The translations under genes were made by a program, and so were the position numbers. From Vibrio ezurae NBRC 102218 (GTDB lineage Bacteria; Pseudomonadota; Gammaproteobacteria; Enterobacterales; Vibrionaceae), in NCBI RefSeq assembly GCF_000467185.1, contig NZ_BATM01000009.1, positions 40,941-104,940 on the forward strand: a DNA stretch of 64,000 bases, written 5' to 3'. How positions within the stretch are numbered: the first letter of the stretch is position 1; each line of letters opens with the position of its first letter. The notes under the pieces are model-generated. The model made no database searches. It was not told the origin of the DNA and saw only the letters and a list, made by a program, of their open reading frames with translations. This document shows, piece by piece, positions 37,481 to 47,081 of this stretch.

Positions 37481-39757
37481 TTATAGAGACTCAGTAAATG
37501 TACGAGCGATAACGTCTGCTTGTTGTTCAGCTGTTAGAGAGTTAAAACGTACAGCGTAACCCGATACACGGATAGTTAGCTGAGGGTATTTCTCTGGGTG
37601 CTTAACTGCGTCTTGTAGAGTTTCGCGGTTAAGAACGTTAACGTTAAGGTGTTGACCACCTTCAACAGCAGTTTCATGGTGGAAGTAACCATCCATTAGA
37701 CCAGCAAGGTTAGCACGTTGGCTGCTTTCTTCTTTACCTAGAGCGTTAGGAACGATAGAGAAAGTGTAAGAGATACCGTCTTGTGCATCAGCAAATGGTA
37801 GTTTACCAACTGAAGTTAGAGACGCTACAGCACCTTTCTCGTCACGACCGTGCATTGGGTTAGCACCAGGAGCAAAAGGAGCACCTGCTTGACGACCATC
37901 TGGAGTGTTACCAGTTTTCTTACCGTATACCACGTTTGAAGTGATAGTAAGAATAGACTGAGTAGGGATAGCATCACGGTAAGTGCTAAGCTTACGGATT
38001 TTGTTCATGAATGTAGAAACAAGTTCACATGCGATGTCATCAACGCGTGCGTCGTTGTTACCAAATTTAGGGTAGTCGCCTTCGATTTCGAAATCGATAG
38101 CTACGCCATTTTCGTCACGAACTGGTTTAACTGTAGCGTATTTGATTGCTGATAGTGAGTCAGCTGCAACAGAAAGACCTGCAATACCACATGCCATAGT
38201 ACGTTTAACGTCACGGTCATGAAGAGCCATAAGAGCTGCTTCATAGCTGTATTTGTCATGTGAGTAGTGAATTGCGTTTAGTGCAGTCACGTATTGTGTA
38301 GCCAACCAATCCATGAAGTGGTCCATACGATCCATTAGGTCATCGTAGTCTAGAACTTCATCAGTGATCTTAGGCATTTCTGGGCCAACTTGAGCTTTAG
38401 ACTTCTCATCAACACCACCGTTGATAGTGTAAAGCATAGTTTTAGCAAGGTTAGCACGAGCACCGAAGAACTGCATTTGCTTACCAACAACCATTGGAGA
38501 TACACAACAAGCGATTGCGTAGTCATCAGACTCTAGGTCAGGACGCATTAGGTCATCGTTTTCGTACTGGATAGAAGAAGTATCGATAGATACTTTAGCA
38601 CAGAAACGTTTGAAGCCGTCAGGTAGTTGCTCAGACCAAAGAACAGTGATGTTTGGCTCTGGAGAAGGACCCATAGTGTATAGGCTGTTTAGGAAACGGA
38701 AGTTAGTACGTGTAACTAGTGTACGTCCGTCAAGACCCATACCACCCATTGATTCTGTAGCCCAGATTGGGTCACCAGAGAACAATTCATCGTATTCAGG
38801 AGTACGTAGGAAACGAACCATACGTAGCTTCATTACGAAGTGGTCAATCATTTCTTGAGCTTGCGCTTCAGTGATTTTACCAGCCGCGATATCACGTTCG
38901 ATGTAGATATCTAGGAAAGATGAAGTACGACCAAGAGACATAGCCGCGCCGTTTTGAGATTTAACAGCTGCTAGGTAACCGAAGTAAGTCCATTGGATTG
39001 CTTCTTGTGCAGTTTGTGCAGGCTCAGAGATATCGAAGCCGTAAGACGCTGCCATTTCTTTGATTTGACCAAGAGCACGATGTTGCTCTGCAAGTTCTTC
39101 ACGAAGTTGCATAGTCATTTGAAGGTCTTCGCCCTTTTCAAATTTCTCTTGTAGAGAAGTGAATTGAGCTTTTTTGTCCTTCATTAGGAAGTCCATGCCG
39201 TATAGAGCGATACGACGGTAGTCACCAATGATACGACCACGGCCGTAAGCATCTGGAAGACCAGTTAGAACGCCAGATTTACGACAAGCTAGGATTGAAG
39301 GAGTGTAGATATCGAAAACACCAGCATTGTGTGTTTTACGGTATTCGCTGTAGATTTTTTTCACTTCAGGATCTAGAACGCGATCGTAAGCTTTACAAGA
39401 ACCCTCGATCATGCGGATGCCGCCGTTCGGGATTAGAGCACGCTTAAGAGGCGCTTCAGTTTGAAGACCAACGATTGTTTCAAGATCTTTGTTGATGTAA
39501 CCAGCGTCATGAGACGTGATGGTAGAGATAACAGAAGTATCGAAATCTACAGGAGCGTGGGTGCTGTTCTCTTGCTTGATGCCTTCCATAACTTTAGCCC
39601 AAAGCGTATTAGTTGCTTCAGTACCTTCAGTTACAAGAAAAGACTCGTCGCCTTCAAACGGTGCGTAGTTCTTTTGAATGAATTCACGAACGTTAACTTC
39701 GGTTTGCCAGTTACCTTCAGCGAAACCTTCCCAAGCTTTAGCAAATTGCTCTGCCAT
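37481..39757 (-). CDS. pflB: Formate C-acetyltransferase (pyruvate formate-lyase) PflB
   Basis: 758 residues, one less than E. coli PflB. It converts pyruvate and CoA to acetyl-CoA and formate in anaerobic fermentation. Adjacent active-site cysteines are in IACCVSPM near 415, and the glycyl-radical motif RVSGYAVRF puts the radical Gly at 733. AAGGT precedes the ATG. Codon use looks highly biased toward preferred codons (few rare codons by eye), as expected for a highly expressed gene. No focA lies beside it; a DUF3360 membrane protein takes that place. Confidence 0.98.
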   Translation of the reverse strand: MAEQFAKAWEGFAEGNWQTEVNVREFIQKNYAPFEGDESFLVTEGTEATNTLWAKVMEGIKQENSTHAPVDFDTSVISTITSHDAGYINKDLETIVGLQTEAPLKRALIPNGGIRMIEGSCKAYDRVLDPEVKKIYSEYRKTHNAGVFDIYTPSILACRKSGVLTGLPDAYGRGRIIGDYRRIALYGMDFLMKDKKAQFTSLQEKFEKGEDLQMTMQLREELAEQHRALGQIKEMAASYGFDISEPAQTAQEAIQWTYFGYLAAVKSQNGAAMSLGRTSSFLDIYIERDIAAGKITEAQAQEMIDHFVMKLRMVRFLRTPEYDELFSGDPIWATESMGGMGLDGRTLVTRTNFRFLNSLYTMGPSPEPNITVLWSEQLPDGFKRFCAKVSIDTSSIQYENDDLMRPDLESDDYAIACCVSPMVVGKQMQFFGARANLAKTMLYTINGGVDEKSKAQVGPEMPKITDEVLDYDDLMDRMDHFMDWLATQYVTALNAIHYSHDKYSYEAALMALHDRDVKRTMACGIAGLSVAADSLSAIKYATVKPVRDENGVAIDFEIEGDYPKFGNNDARVDDIACELVSTFMNKIRKLSTYRDAIPTQSILTITSNVVYGKKTGNTPDGRQAGAPFAPGANPMHGRDEKGAVASLTSVGKLPFADAQDGISYTFSIVPNALGKEESSQRANLAGLMDGYFHHETAVEGGQHLNVNVLNRETLQDAVKHPEKYPQLTIRVSGYAVRFNSLTAEQQADVIARTFTESL

Positions 39758-40087
39758 GATGTACCTACCTTATTAGTAGCAAAAATACGTGCCGTCCCAC
39801 TACCCAAAATTGGCTAGCTAAGTGTCGTCATTGACACAGCACACTTAAGATTAATAACAATGTGGATTAAACCACTATCGACTAGTGCTTATTCATATTG
39901 TTACTTATAACCCTCAAAAATAATTATAAGTTTTAAACTAAATTAATAAAAGGGTTTTTTTGAAATCTTTGTAACCAAAATCCGATCGTTTTTCTCAAAG
40001 TACTCATGATGTGTAGTCGAGTTTAGAGAAGTAATCAAATTTCGTGGTGAAAAAAAGGGCAGTGCCTGAGCACTACCCTTAATAGAA
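39758..40087 (-). other. Intergenic region, DUF3360 gene to pflB
   Basis: Holds the DUF3360 terminator at its right end and presumably the pflB promoters. A weak FNR-like site, TTGAGGGTTATAAG on the minus strand at 39904-39917, has about seven of ten arm matches. TTATAATTATT-type AT runs are also present. No gene is seen. Confidence 0.5.
40050..40080 (-). terminator. Rho-independent terminator of the DUF3360 gene
   Basis: Eleven-base arms (40055-40065, 40070-40080, one G-T-type pair), loop of four, then a T run on the minus strand. Confidence 0.9.
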
Positions 40088-41629
40088 TTATAGGAACGCT
40101 TTCAAACCGTACTGCGGCTCTAGCATACCCACTGCCAGCATTGCCACTAGACAGATAACAAACACACTTACAGGGATGATGATTTTATCAAGGAATGATA
40201 GGCGCTCAGCACGCTCTTTATCACCAATTAGACCATTGTTATCTAAGAACATAGTCAGTGCCCATGCAAGTACAGGGTTCGTTACGATAGCAGCAAAGAT
40301 ACAGATACCTGCAGCTTGTGAATCTTTTGTTTCACGAACCATTTGCATACCTGCTTCAAGTAGCGGTAGGAATACACCTACTAGCAGAGCGATACGCATT
40401 ACTGGAGGCCATACTGCGATATCCATAGGGAAACCTAGGATTGCAACCACAATACACATTAGACCAAGTAGGATTGCACCACCTGGGATAGGGCGTTTTG
40501 CGATAGCCGCAGGAATCATGTACGTACCCCAAGAAGAAGTGATGTTACCACCACCAACAGCAGTACCTACCATCTGACGGATAGAACACATAGTCATAGT
40601 GTCATCAACGTCCATAAGTACTTTTTCAGTTTTCTTAGGATAGTTGAGTTCTTGGAAGATACGGTGACCTAGGAAATCTGGAGACCACATAGCAACCGCT
40701 AGAATCGCAAACGGTAGTGACGCAATAAAGTGTTCTACATTAGGAAGACCTAATTGCCAACCTTGTTCAGTGCTGCCCCACCAGTAAACAGGGTTTAGAT
40801 TTGGTAGACCCATATGTGTTTCGAAAGTGAGGTCGAAGCCAGCACCAAGTCCAAGCGCAATTAATAGACCAGCAATGGCACAAACAGGAATCGCTAACCA
40901 ACGCATGCCAATTTTTGCAAGGTATGCATAAATCGCAATGTTGATACCTAGAACCACTAAACCAACGTAACCTAGGCTACCTGCAGCAACGTTTGCTGAC
41001 TCAAGACCGACAGCCCAAGATTGGATATCACCAATCTGACTCATGGTCCCGGAGAAGCCAAGGAACATTAATAAGCCGCCAGCGGTACCTTCCGAGGTCA
41101 GATTGACCAGTTTGGAACCCCCTTTAAGGAAGCTCAGAATAAGACCGAACACACCAATTAAGATAGCCAGAGCTAGTGGGTGAGCACCCGCTAGTGCAAT
41201 AGAACCGATCAATGGGATCATTGGACCGTGGTTACCGGCCAAGTTGGCACGTGGATTCACAAACCCAGAAGCGAGTACACAAAATAGAAGGGCAGGGATT
41301 AGCATCTCAACACGTGCGACTTCAATCGCGAACTCTTTACCTAAATGTACGTGGTCCCATGCGTGTGTTAGACCATCAGCCCAAGACATCATAACAGCAG
41401 AGTACATTGCAATAATGCCGATAGTACCCGCTAGAGCTGGAACTAAGTCTTCTAGTTCGAAGCGAAAATCACGACCAGGTAAGTTTAAACCAAAGCGACG
41501 TGGCTTCATGATTTGAAGTTCATGATCTAAGTAATCAGATCGAGTGGCGAATTCTGAGGCTGGTTTATGCAGTTCTGAATAGCTTTTTTCTTCAGCATCA
41601 GACGGCTTGTTGTTGGCAGCGTCGGACAT
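40088..41629 (-). CDS. DUF3360-family membrane protein, transporter-like
   Basis: 513 residues. A soluble N-terminus (1-60) leads to about 12-14 membrane segments (about 66-505). The pattern recalls the SulP/NCS2 7+7 inverted-repeat fold: VPALAGTIGIIAMYSAV in the first repeat, GNHGPMIPLIGSIALAGAHP where those carriers have a substrate loop, and AVGGGNITSSWGTYMIPAAIAKRP in the second half. I recognise it as DUF3360, a family seen mostly in Vibrio and relatives; the substrate is unknown. GAGGA precedes the ATG. An FNR box is placed for class II activation about 200 bases upstream, and pflB follows on the same strand, so an anaerobic role is inferred. Confidence 0.8.
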   Translation of the reverse strand: MSDAANNKPSDAEEKSYSELHKPASEFATRSDYLDHELQIMKPRRFGLNLPGRDFRFELEDLVPALAGTIGIIAMYSAVMMSWADGLTHAWDHVHLGKEFAIEVARVEMLIPALLFCVLASGFVNPRANLAGNHGPMIPLIGSIALAGAHPLALAILIGVFGLILSFLKGGSKLVNLTSEGTAGGLLMFLGFSGTMSQIGDIQSWAVGLESANVAAGSLGYVGLVVLGINIAIYAYLAKIGMRWLAIPVCAIAGLLIALGLGAGFDLTFETHMGLPNLNPVYWWGSTEQGWQLGLPNVEHFIASLPFAILAVAMWSPDFLGHRIFQELNYPKKTEKVLMDVDDTMTMCSIRQMVGTAVGGGNITSSWGTYMIPAAIAKRPIPGGAILLGLMCIVVAILGFPMDIAVWPPVMRIALLVGVFLPLLEAGMQMVRETKDSQAAGICIFAAIVTNPVLAWALTMFLDNNGLIGDKERAERLSFLDKIIIPVSVFVICLVAMLAVGMLEPQYGLKAFL

Positions 41630-42240
41630 AGTATCCTCGTTAGGTGGAAGTAAAAATTAATCTAGTGTAGTCAAATATTTCGCGCGCATTATTCTGCGCC
41701 GCGCTAATTTCGCATATTTATTGCGATGTAGCACGTAAATATAGGAAATAAATTAGGCGAAAATTTGAAAAGTACTGATTAAATTTGAATTTGTTGGCTG
41801 AGTGTAACAAGGCTATCACGTTGAGCAATTGATCTTGATCAGTTAATGAAAACTACTGATACAAAAGATTTATAGGGTTTAGATTAGGCAGAATATGTAA
41901 TTTACTATTCATTAACTTGCATCCATTTTCTGTCTATTTGATTGAGCGAAACCGTAAAAAAAGTGTGCGGTAACGTAAGGGGAGTAAAAGTGAACGCTTG
42001 TTATCTTGGTGTAAATATAAGGTGACTTTTGTGTATTTTCATTTACATTTATAGGTGGATAAGATGCTGTTATTTGTACATTTATTTGATTTATATAATA
42101 CAAGGTAAATATATAGGCATGGGTCGTGACTAAATATCCCAAAAAGTCACTCAGTTAGGTCATTGCTAATCCGTTTTGCAAATGATACCTTTCTTCCATC
42201 AACACAGGCTGACATTAGGATTACGGGGAGAACTAAGCGC
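41630..42240. other. Divergent intergenic region, DUF3360 gene and ABC importer
   Basis: 611 bases, very AT-rich. The left third holds the DUF3360 promoter, FNR box and a long leader. On the right, TATAAT at about 42093-42098 (in TTTATATAATAC) may be the -10 of the importer operon, and dyads such as TGTATTTTCATTTACA near 42032 may be operators. A 76-codon frame on the minus strand (41912-42142) is low-complexity and not credible. Confidence 0.5.
41801..41842 (-). promoter_or_regulatory. FNR box and promoter upstream of the DUF3360 gene
   Basis: TTGAT-CTTG-ATCAG at 41829-41842 matches the FNR consensus at nine of ten arm positions. On the minus strand the hexamer TACACT (41801-41806) falls exactly at the -10 position expected when the box is centred at -41.5, the classic activating geometry. 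The predicted start is near 41794. Confidence 0.65.
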
Positions 42241-43011
42241 ATGACGGAAGTATCCGCGCTCACTATCAACAATTTGCATAAAACTTTTGGGCAAAATGAA
42301 GTACTAAAAGGTATCTCACTAGAAGCTTACAAAGGTGATGTAATTTCTATAATCGGCAGCTCTGGTTCTGGAAAAAGTACTTTTTTACGGTGCATTAATT
42401 TACTCGAAACTCCGACAAAAGGTGAGATTTGGGTTAATGGCGAACTTATTGAGATGAAAAACAATCGTCTTGGTGATGCCATTCCTTGTAACGCAAAACA
42501 AGTTCAGCGTATTCGTTCACGTCTAGCAATGGTGTTCCAAGGTTTTAACCTGTGGTCACACTTAACGGTTTTAGAAAACGTAATAGAAGCGCCAGTACAC
42601 GTATTAGGTGTTCCAAAAGCGCAGGCGATTGAAAAAGCCAAGCAGTTGTTACAAAAAGTAGGGCTCTACGAAAGGAAAGACTACTATCCCGGTCATTTAT
42701 CGGGTGGACAACAACAACGTGCCGCTATTGCGCGTGCGTTAGCCGTTGATCCAGAAGTGATGTTGTTCGATGAACCGACCTCGGCACTTGACCCTGAATT
42801 AGTCGGTGAAGTTCTTGGCGTAATGCGTGATCTTGCTGAAGAAGGACGTACCATGCTAGTGGTTACTCACGAAATGGCGTTTGCTCGAGACGTATCCAAC
42901 CATGTGATGTTTTTGCATCAAGGTCTGGTTGAAGAGCAAGGGGACCCTGCTAAGCTGTTTACTCACCCAGAGTCTGAACGACTAAAGCAATTTATTTCAT
43001 CAATTTACTAA
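42241..43011 (+). CDS. Basic-amino-acid-type ABC importer ATPase (HisP/AotP-like)
   Basis: 256 residues from the ATG at 42241, after a GGGGAG; an upstream extension of 26 codons is not family-like. Walker A GSSGSGKS (39-46), signature LSGGQQQR (153-160), Walker B VMLFDEPTSALD (173-184) and H-loop THEMAF are present, with the polar amino-acid family FQGFNLWSHLTVLENV (99-114). It powers uptake of an amino acid, most likely arginine, ornithine or histidine by resemblance to HisP and AotP. It heads a four-gene operon. Confidence 0.92.
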   Translation: MTEVSALTINNLHKTFGQNEVLKGISLEAYKGDVISIIGSSGSGKSTFLRCINLLETPTKGEIWVNGELIEMKNNRLGDAIPCNAKQVQRIRSRLAMVFQGFNLWSHLTVLENVIEAPVHVLGVPKAQAIEKAKQLLQKVGLYERKDYYPGHLSGGQQQRAAIARALAVDPEVMLFDEPTSALDPELVGEVLGVMRDLAEEGRTMLVVTHEMAFARDVSNHVMFLHQGLVEEQGDPAKLFTHPESERLKQFISSIY

Positions 43012-43074
43012 CGAAGTGCTTTTAAGCGCTCATTTAAACACAACAAAAAACACCAAAATCACAGGAGTATGGAT

Positions 43075-43851
43075 ATGAAAAAGTGGTTACTAGCCGCAAC
43101 ATTAGCGGCCACAGCACTTTCAGGTTTTGCACAAGCCAAGGATTGGAAACAAATTCGTTTTGCGGTTGAAGGTGCTTATCCTCCATTTAACAAAACAGAA
43201 AGTGACGGTACTTTAAGTGGTTTTGATGTCGATATCGCCCACGCACTTTGTAAAGAGATGGAAGTAAAATGTGTGCTAGTTGCTCAAGACTGGGATGGCA
43301 TGATTCCTTCTCTTCTAGCGCGTAAGTACGATGCAATCGTCTCGGGAATGTCTATTACAGAAGAACGCAAGAAAAAAATCGATTTCACTAATAAATATGC
43401 CCTTGTTCCTAACAAGTTTGTTGCGAAAAAAGGCGCTCACCTAGACTTCTCGAAAGACGGTCTTAAAGGGGTGAAAATTGGTGTGCAACGCGCGACTACG
43501 CATGACAAGTACTTAACTGAGAACTACGCAGGTGAAGTTGAAGTTGTCCGTTATGGTTCTTTTGATGAAGCATATCTAGACCTTGCAAATGGTCGTATCT
43601 CTGCAGTATTAGGGGATGCCACGGCACTGGAAGAAGGTGTACTTAATTCAGCTGATGGTGACAAGTATGAGTTTGTAGGTCCAACAATGACCGATCCTAA
43701 ATGGTTCGGTGAAGGTTTTGGCATTGCAACTCGTAAGCAAGATAAAGATCTTACTGAAATGCTAAATAAAGCTATCCTTGCAATACGTGCAGACGGTACT
43801 TATAAGAAAGTTCAAGACAAGTACTTCAAGTTCGATGTATACGGCGAATAA
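43075..43851 (+). CDS. Periplasmic amino-acid-binding protein (HisJ/ArgT/AotJ-like)
   Basis: 258 residues. The second ATG (43075) is chosen because AGGAG lies seven bases before it; the first, at 43069, is one base from the ribosome site. Signal peptide 1-21 (ending AQA), then the two-lobed fold with IRFAVEGAYPPFN (27-39), GFDVDIAHALCKEM, and YDAIVSGMSITEERKKKIDF, the usual cationic amino-acid-binding pattern. It captures the substrate for the HisQM-like permease encoded downstream. Confidence 0.93.
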   Translation: MKKWLLAATLAATALSGFAQAKDWKQIRFAVEGAYPPFNKTESDGTLSGFDVDIAHALCKEMEVKCVLVAQDWDGMIPSLLARKYDAIVSGMSITEERKKKIDFTNKYALVPNKFVAKKGAHLDFSKDGLKGVKIGVQRATTHDKYLTENYAGEVEVVRYGSFDEAYLDLANGRISAVLGDATALEEGVLNSADGDKYEFVGPTMTDPKWFGEGFGIATRKQDKDLTEMLNKAILAIRADGTYKKVQDKYFKFDVYGE

Positions 43852-43873
43852 GCAAGTTTAGTTCGTTAAAAAA

Positions 43874-43915
43874 CAATAGCCCGAGAGATCCTTTCTCTTG
43901 GGCTATTGACATTAA
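43874..43915 (+). terminator. Intra-operon hairpin after the binding-protein gene
   Basis: Fifteen-base arms (43874-43888 and 43894-43908, one G-T pair) with a short loop and only a weak T stretch. This position is typical of an attenuating or mRNA-stabilising structure that keeps the binding protein more abundant than the permeases. Confidence 0.65.
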
Positions 43916-44021
43916 TTTTGTTCATAATGTTTTGTATAAACATGAATCGTTAAAGCATTATGCACAAAAACATGTCATCAATGAGGTGATGAGATAACCA
44001 TGATAGAGTTTAAAAAGAATT

Positions 44022-44762
44022 ATGTTTGATTTGCAGGGTTATGAAGCCTCAATTTTAAACGGAGCTTGGCTAACATTGCAGGTAGCTTTGCTATCGTTAT
44101 TGTTCGCCGTTGTATTGGGCATGCTTGGGGCATTAGCGAAATTGTCTTCGTTTCGTGTTTTACGCGGTATAGCCACCCTCTATACCACCATCATACGTGG
44201 TATTCCTGATCTTGTATTAATGATGCTGATTTTCTTCGGCGGCCAAATCCTACTCAACAACAGTTTATATGCGGTCAACGAATGGATAAATAACTATTTT
44301 ACGGCTAGCGATCCTAGTCATGAATGGGTGTCATACCTTCCGGATTATATAGATGTTAGCCCTTATGTTGCGGGTATATTGACGATAGGGTTTATCTTTG
44401 GCGCGTACATGGCCGAAACCTTCCGTGGCGCTATCATGGCGGTAGACAGCGGAGAGTTAGAAGCGGGTAAAGCGTACGGCATGAGCCCAGTATTATCATT
44501 TCGACGCATTCTTTTGCCACAGATGATTAGACACGCGCTGCCCGGTTTTGGTAATAACTGGTTAGTACTGTTAAAGACCACAGCTTTGGTTTCTATTATC
44601 GGTTTAGAAGATATGGTGCGCGTTAGTTCACTGGCGGCAGGCACAACAAAGATGCCGTTTACTTTCTACATGGCCGTTTCCATTATTTTCTTAATATTCA
44701 CCGCAGTGTCGACAGGATTATTGAAACTTGTTGAACGTAAATTCAGCATTCAAGCGAGGTAA
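44022..44762 (+). CDS. Amino-acid ABC importer permease (HisQ-like)
   Basis: 246 residues with five membrane segments. The family motifs are GAWLTLQVALLSLLFAVVLGM near the N-terminus, YTTIIRGIPDLVLMMLIFFGGQ (about 55-75), and the ATPase-contact EAA loop EAGKAYGMSPVLSFRRILLPQ (about 147-167). The ribosome site is weak. It overlaps the next permease by one base (TAATG). Confidence 0.92.
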   Translation: MFDLQGYEASILNGAWLTLQVALLSLLFAVVLGMLGALAKLSSFRVLRGIATLYTTIIRGIPDLVLMMLIFFGGQILLNNSLYAVNEWINNYFTASDPSHEWVSYLPDYIDVSPYVAGILTIGFIFGAYMAETFRGAIMAVDSGELEAGKAYGMSPVLSFRRILLPQMIRHALPGFGNNWLVLLKTTALVSIIGLEDMVRVSSLAAGTTKMPFTFYMAVSIIFLIFTAVSTGLLKLVERKFSIQAR

Positions 44763-45451
44763 TGAGCGTGGATTTTTCAATTATCCTCGATAGTATCGAT
44801 GTTTATATCGAAGGGTTATATACCACAGCGTGGTTGGTCGGCTTGTCTTTGATCATGGGGATTTGTATCGCCATTCCTTTGGCCATTGCGCGAAACAGTA
44901 AAAATTGGTTTTTTGTGGCTCCAACTTGGTCATTTATTTACTTCTTCCGTGGCACGCCATTATTGGTCCAGCTTTACCTGATTTATTACGGTATGGACCA
45001 ATTTTATCCAGTAAAAGATACCTTGTGGGAAAACGCATGGTTTTGTGCCTTAATCGCTTTTGTATTAAATACATCGGCCTACACATCTGAGATCATTCGT
45101 GGCGCCATTAATGGCTTACCGAAAGGGGAAGTGGAGGCAGCGAAAGCGTACGGCATGAGCCCATTTGCTACCTATCGTCGTATTATCTTACCGAGTGCGT
45201 TACGTCGCGCTTTACCTGCATACAGTAACGAAGTGATTTTTATGCTTCATGGTTCAGCGGTCGCAGGTATTATTACTATTCTTGATTTAACAGGGGCCGC
45301 GCGATTGGTAAACTCTCGTTACTATGCACCTTTTGAAGCGTTTTTAACGGCTGGCTTATTTTATATGTGCCTAAGCTTTATTATTTTATTCACCTTCAAG
45401 AATTTAGAGAAACGATTCTTGGCGTATCTTCGTCCCCTTGAGTCGAAATAA
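44762..45451 (+). CDS. Amino-acid ABC importer permease (HisM-like)
   Basis: 229 residues, the second half of the permease pair. FFRGTPLLVQLYLIYYG (about 61-77) and the EAA loop EAAKAYGMSPFATYRRIILPSA (about 124-145) are present. It closes the ATPase / binding protein / HisQ / HisM operon and is followed by a strong terminator shared with xthA. Confidence 0.92.
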   Translation: MSVDFSIILDSIDVYIEGLYTTAWLVGLSLIMGICIAIPLAIARNSKNWFFVAPTWSFIYFFRGTPLLVQLYLIYYGMDQFYPVKDTLWENAWFCALIAFVLNTSAYTSEIIRGAINGLPKGEVEAAKAYGMSPFATYRRIILPSALRRALPAYSNEVIFMLHGSAVAGIITILDLTGAARLVNSRYYAPFEAFLTAGLFYMCLSFIILFTFKNLEKRFLAYLRPLESK

Positions 45452-45463
45452 ATAAGGTAAAAT

Positions 45464-45497
45464 AAAAAACCGAATCTCTAGAGATTCGGTTTTTTAT
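45464..45497. terminator. Bidirectional terminator, ABC operon and xthA
   Basis: A near-perfect palindrome around TCTCTAGAGA with A6 on the left and T6 on the right. Confidence 0.9.
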
Positions 45498-45525
45498 TAT
45501 CTAGCCCATCTAAATGACCATTGTC

Positions 45526-46332
45526 TTACTGAAAGGTTGCCCATATTGGGGCATGATCTGATGGCTTCTCGATGCCACGTAATTCATAATCCACTTCCGA
45601 TTCAGTGCACTTAGCGGCCAAGCTTGGCGTTGCAAGTACAACATCAATGCGTAATCCGCGGTTGTCAGGAAAACCTTTTGAGCGGTAATCAAACCATGAG
45701 AAACGGTCGTTAACTTCAGGTTGTAGCTTTCTAAAGGTATCTTCAAAGCCCCAATCCATTAGTGTCTTCAGCCACTCGCGCTCTTCTGGCTGGAAAGAAC
45801 ACTTGCCGGTTTTCAGCCAACGTTTACGATTTGGCTCTCCGATACCAATGTCTAAATCAATCGGACTAATATTAATGTCGCCCATAACGACTAACTGTTC
45901 ATCGCTATTATGGTGAGTGGTTAAATAGGTCATGAGATCTTTATAAAATTGGCGTTTATAAGGGTATTTAGTCTCATGCGCGATGTTATCGCCTTGTGGG
46001 AAGTAACCATTTAGAATAGTGACAGGTTGCCCCGCTTCGTCTTCTACAGTCACCATGATCATACGCTTTTGGTGATCTTCGTTGTCCGTTGGAAAGCCTT
46101 TTTGTACAGAAATAGGCTCTTTTTTACAAAGCATCGCGACACCATAGTGTGCTTTTTGTCCGTGATGATAGACTTTGTAGCCCATGGCTTCCACGTCTTC
46201 GATAGGGAAGGCTTCGTCGTGAACTTTTATTTCTTGTAAACCGATCACATCTGGTTGATGTTTGTCGATAATGGCTTGAAGTTGGTGAAGTCGGGCTCTT
46301 AGGCCGTTAATGTTGAAACTGATGATTTTCAT
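45526..46332 (-). CDS. xthA: Exodeoxyribonuclease III
   Basis: 268 residues, the length of E. coli XthA. It cuts DNA at abasic sites and trims 3' blocked ends in base-excision repair. The EEP-family residues are visible: FNINGLR (6-12), Glu34 in LQEIKV, GDINISP (about 152), and the C-terminal SDHAPIWA with the catalytic His. It starts with ATG at 46332 and is transcribed separately from the rsmS-priC genes upstream. Confidence 0.97.
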   Translation of the reverse strand: MKIISFNINGLRARLHQLQAIIDKHQPDVIGLQEIKVHDEAFPIEDVEAMGYKVYHHGQKAHYGVAMLCKKEPISVQKGFPTDNEDHQKRMIMVTVEDEAGQPVTILNGYFPQGDNIAHETKYPYKRQFYKDLMTYLTTHHNSDEQLVVMGDINISPIDLDIGIGEPNRKRWLKTGKCSFQPEEREWLKTLMDWGFEDTFRKLQPEVNDRFSWFDYRSKGFPDNRGLRIDVVLATPSLAAKCTESEVDYELRGIEKPSDHAPIWATFQ

Positions 46333-46361
46333 TCTGTCATTCCATTGGAGCGGGTCGGTGA

Positions 46362-46523
46362 TTAGGTTTGGCGTTGTTTTGCAAGTAGATCGTTTTTGAC
46401 TATCTCAAGTGCTGACAATGCAGTGTCGATATCAACCTCGTTCGACTCAAATAAATAGATAAGGTCAACCGCAAGCTTAATATCATCGGGTGCATCGTCT
46501 AAAGGAGAAGTTGGTTCACTCAT
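46362..46523 (-). CDS. rsmS: RsmS/YbaM family (DUF2496) small regulator
   Basis: 53 residues; too short for most gene finders. The core [19 protein letters not shown] closely follows E. coli YbaM ([20 protein letters not shown], from memory), and [12 protein letters not shown] matches its second helix. It is named RsmS in Pectobacterium, where it affects secondary metabolites and virulence. The ATG overlaps the priC stop by one base, and priC-ybaM is also the E. coli order. Confidence 0.88.
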   Translation of the reverse strand: MSEPTSPLDDAPDDIKLAVDLIYLFESNEVDIDTALSALEIVKNDLLAKQRQT

Positions 46524-47071
46524 TACTGATGTTGCTCTTTATAGGTGATTTGTTTTTCAATTTTTATGATGGCATCGCGACAGCGCTGCAAACGTTGCTC
46601 TGCGGTCAATAGTGCTTGCTGAGCTTGTCCTTGGTTAAACCCAAGGGCATTGTCTAACGCACGCTGCCGATCAATGACCATTTCCATTAACTGTCTTTCC
46701 CATTCTTTATGTTTCGCTAAATCTTGGTAAAACGCGTTGATGGGTTTTCGATAATAACTTTTGTGCTTTGGCTCATCTTTCCTAAAGTGTGCAGTAGAGA
46801 GCTCACGAGTAATCGCGCTGATTTGGGAAAGCAAACGCTCTGATAAATATTCAGCTCGCTCTTTAGTCAATCGTCCGTGTTGCTGTTCTCTTACGATAGA
46901 CTCATAGGTAGAAGTCGCTTCTAGTACACAAGGGTGTAATAACTTAGAGCGACAGTTAAATAAGCTACTATCAAATAAGGCTTGATGATGTTCACCGCGC
47001 TGTTTATCAAGTTGTGTAGCGCTGTGTGACATCTGAGCAAGTTTTTCGGTTAACTGTGAGAATTGACTCAT
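46523..47071 (-). CDS. priC: Primosomal replication protein PriC
   Basis: 182 residues from the ATG at 47071, after AAGGT; an extension of 42 codons overlaps the TSUP gene and is not family-like. PriC restarts replication at stalled forks by loading DnaB with SSB and Rep. It is mostly helical, with Gln, Arg and Lys-rich helices and the family features [15 protein letters not shown] and the C-terminal [14 protein letters not shown]. It lies in a dinG-TSUP-priC-rsmS run. Confidence 0.88.
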   Translation of the reverse strand: MSQFSQLTEKLAQMSHSATQLDKQRGEHHQALFDSSLFNCRSKLLHPCVLEATSTYESIVREQQHGRLTKERAEYLSERLLSQISAITRELSTAHFRKDEPKHKSYYRKPINAFYQDLAKHKEWERQLMEMVIDRQRALDNALGFNQGQAQQALLTAEQRLQRCRDAIIKIEKQITYKEQHQ

Positions 47072-47081
47072 TGATATAACC

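Noticed and set aside
39904..39917. FNR site upstream of pflB
   Set aside because: TTGAGGGTTATAAG matches only about seven of ten positions and no -10 fits the -41.5 spacing. pflB may well be FNR-regulated, but this site does not show it.
41903..41920. ArgR-like box upstream of the amino-acid importer
   Set aside because: TAATTTACTATTCA has about ten of fourteen matches to an ARG box half of the expected pair, but no second box lies three bases away, so it is too weak in AT-rich DNA.
41912..42142. 76-codon minus-strand frame in the large AT-rich intergenic region
   Set aside because: Low-complexity Tyr/Ile/Asn-rich translation, no ribosome site, and it overlaps likely promoter elements.
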